Positions 22,366 through 34,100 of a DNA stretch of 64,000 nt are shown piece by piece. How positions within the stretch are numbered: the stretch's first letter is position 1; every line of letters starts with the position of its first letter. Both the position numbers and the translations under genes were made by a program. Below the pieces are notes generated by a model, which saw only the letters and a program-made list of their open reading frames with translations, did no database searches and was not told where the DNA came from. Location of the stretch: contig NC_058045.1 of the NCBI RefSeq assembly GCF_020085105.1, positions 4,478,333 to 4,542,332 on the forward strand, given 5' to 3'. Origin of the DNA: Siniperca chuatsi. Taxonomy: Eukaryota > Chordata > Actinopteri > Centrarchiformes > Sinipercidae.

Positions 22366-25300
22366 TCAGAGCAAAGTCCGAGCAACATATCTAAGGAGCC
22401 CTCCGTGTTGGAAAAAGATAACGTCCATCTCAGTGTCAAACAGTGCGGTGACAAAGAAGGACTTTCCTTGGCTAGTCTGCAAGAGAACACAGAAACAACT
22501 CTCAACAACTCATTAACATGCAACTGAACTAGATTTAGGATATTTCACAGTTGATGAAAGTATCACTCCGCCTTAATGAATGCTTACATATTGTTGTGAT
22601 ATGAGATACAAATAACTATGAAATAACTAGATCCAAGCTTGGTTAAAAAAGATAGTTAGAAGGAATTGAGTGACTGTTTGAGTCAACAAATACACATTCC
22701 CTAATCAAAGATTTTTAAGTTGCATGTTTTATATTAACGTTGAATCAAATGGCTATGCGTAATGTGAAAGGGCTCACTCGCACTGATGAACCCATAGAGA
22801 ATTATCACCCAATTGACCAGCTTTACAGAGCTTTTTAGCCTCTTTTACCTCATTGTTTTGGTTTTGCAGCACATTTATTGTATGGTTCAGTCGCAGTGCT
22901 GTACGCTACCACCCAGCACAGTGTGGCAATACTAACCCTAACATGATGCCCATAAGCTTTATAATGGCAATAATATGTCATGGCTGTGTTTTTTCTTCCC
23001 CCTTAGTGGCCAAAAATCAAACAATGTAGCTTATATTTTGTTATATTTTGATTTGGAAAAAAGTGTCAAAAGAAAAGACAGTATTTATCTTTTTTGAATT
23101 CTGAAAATTGTCAAGTACTGTGCTTAGCAAAAACATAATTTAATACTTCTTGCCACCTCCACAAAGAACAATATCAATGCAATTCATTTTATTTCACCAG
23201 GATAATCCACTCAGTATCGACACTGCTTTCCAGGAAGTCCCAGGTAGATACATTAAAACAGATATCACAGCTCTGGGCTGACTGCTTGTTGCCTACCTTG
23301 ACAGTGAGCTGCTGCCTCGGACTCAGGCTGTCTGGCAGGGTGATGGCGAACCTCTCCTTCCCGCTGAGCTCAAGTGAGTCTGCGTTCTGGCCGGGCAGGA
23401 ACTGCAGCGGCATGATGCCCATTCCCACCAGCTGGTTCTTGTGCAGCTTCTCAAAGCTCTCAGCGATGACCGCACGTACCCCCTGTCGACCGCAGAGAAG
23501 CAGGTGAGCGTGAAAAAAAACAAACAAGTGAGACGAGACTATTTTAATGTGTTAATCATTGCTGTACGGCAATTTAAAGTTTATTTGGAAATGCTATATA
23601 TTCTGCATTTTGAGTAAAAAAATAAGCTTATGCTCATTTCTATATTCTACAGTGACTTCATTAAAAAGGGGGTCAAGCTGACTAGCAGATTAATAAATAT
23701 TCCAGTGTAAGAAACAATTTGGTCTAGGGTTACCTTATTGTGAAATGTAACTACTGTAACAGAAATGTACCCTGTTAAATGAAGTCAGTGATGAAGAAAG
23801 TGAAAACTGTGACTTGTTGCCTATCATGTCGCTTGGTCAGTGGAAAGTGTGCACTGCAGTTTACCAGCAGGTACGGTCCTTTGGCTACCCAGTCCCTGGA
23901 GTTTCCAGAGCCGTAGTCTTTGCCTGCCAGGATGATGAGGGGAATGCCGTCTCTCTGATAGCGTTCAGCTGCCTCGAAGACATCCAGCTGATCAGACAAA
24001 CAGGAAGAAGACATCTTAGGGCATGTTATTAGCAGCAGGCCTGACAAGCCAGCTAGTCTCTCACTCACACACACACACACAGGATGATACAGCTCAAAGG
24101 TCACAAGTGTGACCATTGTAACAGCCAGCTTGTGCTAAAAACTACTACACAAATAAATCCACACTCACTGTCTGGCCTGAAGGAATGTGCAAAGTCTTAG
24201 GGCCCGGTTTGCCGATGAATCGATTTTGGAGCTTGATGCTGGCGAACGTGCCTCTGGTCATCACTGCGTCGTTCCCTCTGCGAGCGCCATATGAGTTAAA
24301 CTCCCGCGGTGTCAGGCTGAGGGGAACATTCAAGGTATGGGGTAAATAAATTTGAATTTGTGCAGCGATAAACAAACAGCGACAGTGTCTGTACATACAT
24401 CTCTTGTTCGCATTATATCTTTCAATATTTATTTGACAATGAAAATGCCTACAGTACATTCCGTCACAATTTTAGTTTAGCTTTGGTTTACAAAATTCAT
24501 CTTATTGAATTATTGTTCTGTTTTTGTCACTACAAACATTTTTTTTCCCCCTGGAGATCCATTTTCAGTTTTCATTGACAAGATTAACAACTGTTTGTTA
24601 ATATTTCTAGGCAAAATTTGGATTGGCATTATCTTCGCCAACCTTGCCATAAACGTTTAAATAAATAAGAAACTTTACCATTCCAACTAGAAAGACAGGC
24701 TGTAGCCTAGTAACAGCCAAAATAAGTAGTCTTGCTTGAATTAGGACGGTAATGAGGACCCTGTGTCCGTGGCATGCAGTAACCTGAAAATACTGTACTT
24801 CCTCTAGTCAGTCAGAATCTAGTATTCTCCAGTCTGGACTTCTCATATTTCATCATGACTCTCACCACCATATTATTCAGATGTTTTGTGAACATGTGCT
24901 GAGATCTGCGGTCAGTGAAATAACAGTGGTGGAACAGAACAGCTCACAAAGGGACTTTGTGGTGAGACTGTTTCGTCAGCACTGGTGAAGTTAGTAAATC
25001 TGAGCTTCCTGGTGTCTGATAGGAAACTAACTGACCGTTTGCTGAGCAAGTACTTGGCAGCGGCGCTGACCCTGGCAATGCTGCCCGCTGGTGAGATGTG
25101 GTCTGTGGTCACTTTGTTCCCGAGGAACAATAAGACATGAGCGTTCTCTATCGACTGAGGAGGTGGCACCTCTTTACTCTGAGACAAAAGACAAGCAGAG
25201 GCAGAGGAGGCACTTATTGTCTAAACTGCTGCTGTTTTTATTTTTGTCCATACTTCAATATGTGAAATCAGGAGACACAGCAACATAATGATTACCACAA

Positions 25301-26782
25301 CAGTTGGAACACTTACCAACTTGCTGAAGAAAGACGGCGAGCGGATATATGTGGACTTGTGATCCCAGGGGAAAACCACAGAGTCCGGACATTCAATGTT
25401 GTTCCAAAATGTGTTCCCTTGCTGGAGAGAGAGCACAGAGTGGGAACAAAAACCATTTACATCATCATTAATTCACTTGAGTGAAACAGACATTTGACAT
25501 ACATGAAAGAAAGAAAGAATCAAAGAAAGATTGTGCCCTCACCTCCATCCTTCCCCTGAGATCCTTAAAAATGGAGGAGATGACTGTGTCCTCTTCAGTC
25601 TGTTGGACCTCCTCCCTGGACGGCCAGATGTCACAGAGGTACACCTCCTTCCCCTCTGAAGTCACACCTGCAATAACAACAGGATGCTCAATGTTAGCAG
25701 CGTAAAAAGAGTATCAATAATAAAACAACATCTGCACAGTCTGATGAGCACTTTAATTTTTTGTTCTTTAAGAAGCAGAAATATACTCTAAACACTACTT
25801 TTTATACCTAATTACTTAATTAGCTTATCACTACCACAGTTTAGACCTTAAACTACTCACACTGCTCCTTTGTCACCTGTTTTATGGCTGATGCATGTCT
25901 GCACAAGACACAGAACCACTGAATGTTCACTCGCTGTTATGAGCCAAATTCCTAAAATCCCCTAATGAACCTCAGGTTTTAGAGGAGCAGCTTAAGAGAG
26001 CTCATGACAGGGGCCTTCCTTACCCAGAGGCTCCTTTTCAAAGTCAATTCCCACAGTGCCCGCAAGAGCATAAGCCACCACCAGGGGAGGGGAGGCCAGG
26101 TAGTTGGCACGCACGCAGTCGCACAGGCGGCCTTCAAAGTGCCTGTTGCCAGATAGCACACCGCAGGCCACCAGGTCCCCCTAAAACACAGCAGATCATC
26201 AAAATTAGATTATCTACATCTAGATCTGCAGAAACAGCTTAATCTAGCATTATGAAGATCTTACTTGTTTGATTGCATCCACGACAGCTTCTGGTAACGG
26301 AGCTGTGTTCCCTACACAGGTGGCACAGCCGTAACCAATCACTTCAAACCTGGTGGTGTGAAGGAAAACACGGTGTTGCGTGAAGGAATTAAATCATTCG
26401 GAATTCTGCGTCTGTGCGTGACGCCACACACACACACCCTAAGTGTGGCAAAGGATAATTAATACATGTTGAACTGCGTTTTACTGTTTCAGTCCACACT
26501 ACTGTCATTAAAATAAAACCCAAAGGTCTAAATTTGCAGCGGCGTACACATTACTACTCAACCGTGAAGAAGTCATATTCAAAGTATTTTTGAGATTTAG
26601 GAGCCGGCTGCACTAGCTCTTCATGAGATCAAACTTGGCCTACTTAAAACAAAAGTGTTTATTAAATGGAGATTTAGGCATCAATAACTCAAAACAGGTG
26701 GCACCACAAACTAGTTCTTACATAGAGAGATTTAGATAGATGTTACTAAATATATACACCCAGTAACTGCCAGGTGTAACTG

Positions 26783-26832
<50 letters not shown>

Positions 26833-28085
26833 GACCGATTTACATTGAAGAGCAGTAATAATATAAACTGGGAAGTTTTTAAATAACGTAAGACAATATA
26901 CATCAAAATATAAAACATTACGGCAAGAACATGATCCTAAATGACAAAAAACGTTGGTTAGGTCGTACAATCCAATATTTCCTGCTCACTCTAATATGTA
27001 TGAAACTCAGAAACACATATTTCTCCATGTATGAAGATATAAATAAAACAAAGTAATGCCCACATTTACAAAGGATTGGAAGTTAAGTTTAAGATATTGT
27101 TCGGCCCCTAAAACTGTTCCTTTTGGAAGTTACAGCTTGTGATGCTACACTGACTCCCTGTTTACATAGTTGATTGCTTTTGATTGGACGGCGCTACAGA
27201 CGTTTCCGAGCAATCATGAGGCTGAGCAATGTTAGACCTATGGTAAACTTTAATCAGTCAGACTTTAATCAAGCGCAGTACAGTGTTGTCACTGTGTACA
27301 CATGCTCACCCCAGCTGGCTAAAGTAAGGCAGGACTCCACTGGTGTTGAGGTAGTGCGTGACCATGCCACTTCCAGGAGCCAGACTGGTCCGAATATAAG
27401 GCTTGACAACAAGCCCCGCCTCCACAGCCTTTTTGGCCAGTAGACCTGTCAATCACAAAAAAAGCTGCATTATAGTTACAGCATATTAGTTTTTGTTAGT
27501 AACTGAAAAGAGAAAATGGGGCGCGAGAGTGCAGCTATAATTAGATTCACGCTTGAAGGAAATACTGAAGTGAGGCAGAATGTTACAATCTTCAGTTTAA
27601 AATGTTAAAAGAAAAACAGACAATACAAAAACACTAGATGACTAGATGCTCAAAAAAATGCCAGCCTCCTCAGAACAAAACCAAATCAAAAATTCTACTG
27701 TATGTTGCAACCACAATATGCCTCACCTGAGTTAATCTTGCATGTCCAGTGGAATTTAACAATCACCTGATATACTGACTCATATGAAAGATAACATTAG
27801 GGAATATTTTCAGAGGAAATCTGATCAGAGTCGTTTACCTGCAGTCAGCATGACAGACGGGTTGCAGTTGTTGGTGCAGCTGATAACAGCAGCGATGACC
27901 ACCGAGCCGTGCGCCAGCTGATACTCCTGGCCACAGTGCAGGAAAGGAACCCGGATGTCCTGCTTCTCCTTAGAGATGTGGAAGCCTTTGAAGCCAACCT
28001 GCAGGGAAACCAAGGAAAATAAATGACTTGTTAAATAACACTCAGCTATCAGGTGACAAAAATATGTCAACGATGCATCACCAGC

Positions 28086-28118
<33 letters not shown>

Positions 28119-31100
28119 CTTTATTTATAGAGCACTTATCAAAACAAAGTACAAAGTGCTTCACAACAAGAAAAATAAAATAACACAGTGAATGACGAAA
28201 TATAAAGAAATAAAACACATGAAATACAGAAAAACAATAAAATAAACAGTAAAATAAACAGCCAGTTCAAGTAAAATCGGGATATGCTTTCAGATAAAAA
28301 TGTGTTTTGAGACGAGATTTAAACGAAGACACTGACTCAGACAACCTAATTTCTTCGGGCAAGTTGTTCCAGAGCCTCGGGGCCCTGATAGCAAAAACTC
28401 TGTCCCCCTTAGTTTTCATCCTGGACTCAGGAACAGACAGGAGACCCCTGCCCGAAGATCTCAAACTACAGGAGGGTTCATAAGGGATTACAAGGTCTAA
28501 AATATAGTCTAGGGCCAGGCCATGAAGAGCCTTAAAAGTAATCAACAAGATCTTAAAATCAATTCTAAAACCAACAGGGAGCCAGTGTAAAGAGGCTAAA
28601 ACAGGTGTGATGTGGTCATACTTCTTGGTCCTGGTTAACAGCCTAGCAGCTGAGTTTTGTACAGTCTAACCCTGAACCATAGTCCAAATATCTGATTGAG
28701 TCATACTTATTAATCTTAAGACTGGCAGAGTAAAGAAGTAGACATTAATTTGAAAGTTTCATTGTGTATTTTTGGTATGTTACCTTCTCATCAAGACAAC
28801 TCTGGAAGTCTTCTCTCATGCTGCTGACTGCCACTCGGTCCTGAGGCCTCTTCGGTCCGCTCACACAGGGCACCATGGAACTCAGGTTGATCTCAATCAC
28901 CTGCACAAAGATCAACAGCTTTATCATTTATTTATTTATTACGAAGATCAATTTCTCTACCGCTGCACCCTTGGCTCATTTGTGCAAATATGGCCATCAT
29001 GAGGCACTTCCTACCATCATTACACAAAACTGAAATTGATCCACTATCTCTTCTTAATCAAGCAAAATGGAAAAATGTTCAAAAAATGAAGGAAAAAACT
29101 TCACTTTACTGAACTTATATATAATAATAATAATATATATATAACTATATATATATCCATCTATATCGTCAGGCACTGCAGCTTTGACCCCCACTCATCC
29201 ATCTCTTCATTATTAGTCCTCTAAGAATTCACTACGAGGTTCGAGGCCGTGAGGAGAAGGCACATTACCTCAGAATACAGCGGGTCTGTTGAGGCGTCTT
29301 CATAGCTTCGGAAAAGTTTTACAGCCTTCATGTAAGACTCCAGCAATTCAAGTTTTTCCTGGGTAAAATCTAGAAGGAAAATTATGACACGTTAGTTAAC
29401 AACCCAAAAAAATGACAGAATCTGGTGATGGTATTGTCTTACAGCGTTAACAGTTACAGTTATAACAACTATTTCTGAACACGGACACGTAGCAGTAAAC
29501 ATCCAGTAAATTCAGATTGAAAATGTAAGAATAAATCCAAGAATAACTTAATGGACTGGATAAACCATGCAAAACTGGAGATACAAAACTCTCAATAAAG
29601 AGTATCACTTGGGTGACTCACTTGTCTTTTTAAAGTGCTTGAGTGTGACTTGGTCGACAGGGAAGAAGCTGGCAGTAGCGTTGTACTCTGGGCACATGTT
29701 GGCGATGGTGGTTCGGTCAGGAGCTGATAGCTGGGAGACACCAGGTCCAAAAAACTCTACAAACTTCCCAGCGATCCCAGCTTGCCGCAAGTGCTGGAAA
29801 ATCAATGCACATGATACATTAGTACACATTAAAAGGCCAGATTAAGTGTTTTTCCTGTAAATGGTGCCATTTATTACTTCTTGCAACAGTGATTGTGGGA
29901 AATGTAGATTTTTGTACCACCATTATAGATGATACAGTTTTGATACAGTTTTCAAAACTTTACAACTGTGAAATTATTCATGAGTGTATTCTGAGGTGAA
30001 GAACATGTAATTTCCTAAATGTAGTGACTTTATTATTTTTAGTATTTTTTTTATAGCGCTGTCCTCCACTAGTGAGGTGTCCATTTTGTGTCTCTCACTG
30101 GAACATGTGTGAAGACCTGAAGTCCTAATAGCACGTGAAGGAGAGCAGAGCAGTGTTACCTTAGTGATGCCGAGGACGATGTCTATGGAGGTGGTCAGAG
30201 GGTTGATGGAGCCCACCAGTTTACAGCCCACCACCTGAGGAAGGGTCAGAGACACTGGCTGGCCCAGCATCACAGCTTCTGACTCGATTCCCCCAACACC
30301 TGGTGGAGGAAAGCACCAAACAAAAAGAAAGGAAAAAAAAAAACATTTTTAAAACAACAAAGATTGCACTGCAGTGAATCAACAGAAAACTGTCATAACT
30401 TGCATAGCAACTATTTTATCTCCTCACTCCTCAGAAGAGTAATAACTATCAAACACGGTTGTAAATTACAGTTCTTGAGAAATGTGCCTGTTTGACAAAG
30501 TTTACAACAAATACGTCAACAACTGGTAAGAACTTTAAAGTTTAAAAATGCTTTACCCCAGCCCAGGATGCCCAGGCCATTGATCATGGTGGTGTGTGAA
30601 TCGGTTCCCACCACACTGTCAGGGTAGATGAAACCGTCGCTGACCTGGACCACTCTGGACAGATACTCCAGATTCACCTGGTGGACTGCACCAAAGTCCG
30701 GAGGAACCACGTTCACATTCTTAAATGCTTTTGAACACCACTGTTTGGTTGACAGATAGGAAAAGAGCAATAGTTAGAAAAACATTCAACTGTGTAACTC
30801 ACTCAAGGTACAAACACTGTTTTGTTCTGTTCTCTAAAGTGGACGGAGACAAAGTTCTTTTACTTTTCACTGAAAGCTACAGAACATTTCCATGAGCCAA
30901 AATGTAGACTTTTTTTGTTTGACTAATAAAATCTATGAACCAGTTCCCTCCGTTATAAAAAGTGTAAAACAATACATTCTGCGTAAAGTACTACTTTTAA
31001 TATGAAGATTGCATTAAACACTACTACTCAGAGGACTGATACCACTCATGTCTGTACGGTAAACATGAGGCTATAGCCAGCAGCCAGCTAACTCTGCTAA

Positions 31101-34100
31101 GGACAATTTCTTGGTGAGGACCTTAGACTGTATATAGAGATGGACGACGCGTCTCCACTTCCTCCCGCTGTACAAAAATTAAGCCAACATATCCCGGACG
31201 CGGGAGCTGCCATCTTGCACTGGTGACATCATTTGGAGCCAGAGTCTGCGCAGTGGTGATCGTTTATATGCAGTCAATGGTCAGGACCAGTTGCCAGGCA
31301 ACCAGGAGAGACTCCAGGAAGTTACAAGAAATTGTCTGTCACATAACCCCCATAAAACGGTGATTTGGGTTTTTTTACACTTCCGTTTTTGCATGGATTA
31401 AACAAACGAGATACAACGTTTTAATTAGTGAGCTTCAGAAGTGCTGGTAGGTTTGATTTTGTTACCTTTGGATAGAGCCAGGCTAACTGTTTCTCCTTAA
31501 TGACATTTCTCTCCCTTTGATTGTCTGATATGACATAAGAAAAACATATTTGCCCGTTGCTGTACCTTAAAGAACTGAAGCCTCTCTTTGTTTCTGATCA
31601 GTTCCATTTCCTGATTCTTCAGAGCTGTTTCAGTTCTGCAGAAAAAAGAACAAATCAAACCATAAACATGCTAAAGGGGAACTCTGTCAATCAGTGATAA
31701 TATGTCAACTCATGTGCCTTTCTGTCCCCTCTTTTAAAAGGGCTGAAACAAAGCAGTGACACTGATTTCCCTGTGATTTATCAAATGCTAATGAGAGTTT
31801 GGAGATACAACACGTAACACCCGGGCAAACAAAAGTTCCATTATTTCATCTCATAATTTAATGACTTTGTCAGAATCTAGTGATATCAGCAATATTGTGT
31901 GTTACAAACTAATGTTTCACTGCAATGCGGAGTCATCAACAGCCCACAACTCACTCAGACACAGGCTGCAGGTGGAAAGGGCAGAGGAGAGGTGTGTTCT
32001 CGATCTGCTGGACAGAAGCTGGAGGTCGACCTGAGGAGGCTGGAGGGTCACTGCACACAGCTTTGCTACAGGAGCCCCGCTGGCCCCTGCACTGTGAGCC
32101 ACCTCTGGACAGAGGCCTGGAGGTCGTGGAACGAGAAGGACCCTGGCTCTGGTTTGGGCCGTCCCCTCCACCTGGGTTTGGAGCATTCTGTATGGCACTG
32201 TGGATAAAAAAAGAAATGTTATTAATGTTACATTACAAAATGTATCAAGAACAACAGTGTTGTTTAAGTAAATACAAAACAGGTAACTTCTACTAATTCA
32301 GCTTTTTATGAAATAATAAAACGATCCACTGATCAAAGGTCAAATGTGTGTCCATCTTTTAGCTCTATGTTCTCTCTTAACTTTAATCAATAAAGAAAAG
32401 GGAAAATATAAATGCAAACACACCATCTGCTATAATCAATCTGTAATGAGTGGTCTACAATGAGGTCTGTGGGGCATTTAGGGTTGATCAGGCAGGGGTC
32501 CACGCCATGTTTGGCCACAGCGTCCCTCATGGCTGCCAGGTCCACCATGGCAGGAATACCACTGTCAAAGGAAACCAGGAGAAGAAAAATAATTAAACCT
32601 AACTTTCCTTCAGGGATTTCTAGGAATATTCTACTTGTATAACTCAAAGTTGATTTTCATTTGATCATAGTGTAAAATATGAATAACTTGTTTATGTTAA
32701 GGAACACAAAGAAACATCATGATGAGACAAGATCTAATAAGCTAACTCCTGGTGGATCAGCTGTTTTCCCCAAATCCTTGTGAAACTCACGTGAAGTCCT
32801 GGAGAAGGACTCGCGCTGGAGAAAACGGCACCTCGGCTTTATTCTGCTGCTGCTGCCAATCCAGGATGTTCTGGACGTCTTCCTCTTTTGTGTAAAAGCC
32901 ATCACAGTTACGAATTGCTGCCTCCAGTAAGACACGGATGGACAGAGGCAGCTTGTCTACACAGAGCAAACAAAAAAAGGTGGTTTAATTTCCCACAGTA
33001 AACAATGTGTAATTGTTTATTAACCATTCACTGTCCTTGTTACACAATTGTCAATTGGATGTGCACTGAGGACTTGTTAAGACTGATATGATGTAATAAA
33101 AACATTTGCCCGTTGCTGTACCTTAAAGAACTGACATTTAGGTAAATGCTACCTGCAAAAGGTCTCGAAAGAGGGACATGTGTGTTAAAAATCTCTGTGC
33201 CCTTTCTTTTAGTCAGAGGGCCTGAACTCACCATATCTTGGATCATTTAATTTCTGTGGATTGAAGAACTTGATCCCGCCATCTTTCAGTGTGTCGATTA
33301 GATGGCTATATGGGTGCTCTGCAGAGGGAAAACAAACATTTATTAATACAACTATAAATTCCAGCCTGCGTGTGACAAGGCCAGGAAATTTCCAGATGTG
33401 ATCAAAAATCTAATTTGTTCAAGACTCCAGTCTGAATCTCCTTTTGTTCTGTGTGCGAGCCCTTCCTTGCAGCACGGTTACTTTTTCCCTGACTACCGCA
33501 CCAGAGAAGAAGACTAACAAAGGACAGTTTTTTTAAGGTGCAGCTCAACCCTTGTGAACCACGTTTTTTTCCTCCTTTTGCCACAGCATGTCTGCTTGCA
33601 GGTTGGGAGACTTACCCTTACTTACTTAGGCTCAGCAGTATAAGCAAATTGTCAGCTACCTTACTAACAACATTTACCCAGTGGGGATCTCCTCAAAATA
33701 AGGCAGTTCAGGCAACGACGAGGCTTAAGCCATCTCTAAAAAAAAATAAATAAAAATGGCAGAAGGCCTCCCATTTTTCTGTGCCGTTTGTGCACATAGT
33801 GCATCCATACAACTGGCTTATTACATACCATGTTGTATTAGTGGTTATTAGTAGCTGAGCAGTTGGTCTGAAGAATAGCCAAACTTTGAATTAGATATTA
33901 CTGTAAATACGGGTGGGCAATATGGTGGTATGATACAGTAATTGTTCTGTAAATTAAATTAAGAAATGGTTTAAAATAACCATACAGTACCACATTTGAT
34001 TATTTTCTTCTTTTATTTGGAACGTCCATACAAACAAAAACAATACCTCCTGCTCTGTATTTACAATTTCACTCTCCACCTCCATGTTTCCTGTCACTCG

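Noticed and set aside
28267..28548. 93-codon minus-strand ORF as a host gene
   Set aside because: Its motifs are those of a LINE reverse transcriptase C-terminus, so it was annotated as part of a mobile element.
31925..32296. 123-codon plus-strand ORF
   Set aside because: It is the antisense shadow of IREB2 exon 5, whose GC-rich codons keep the opposite strand open.
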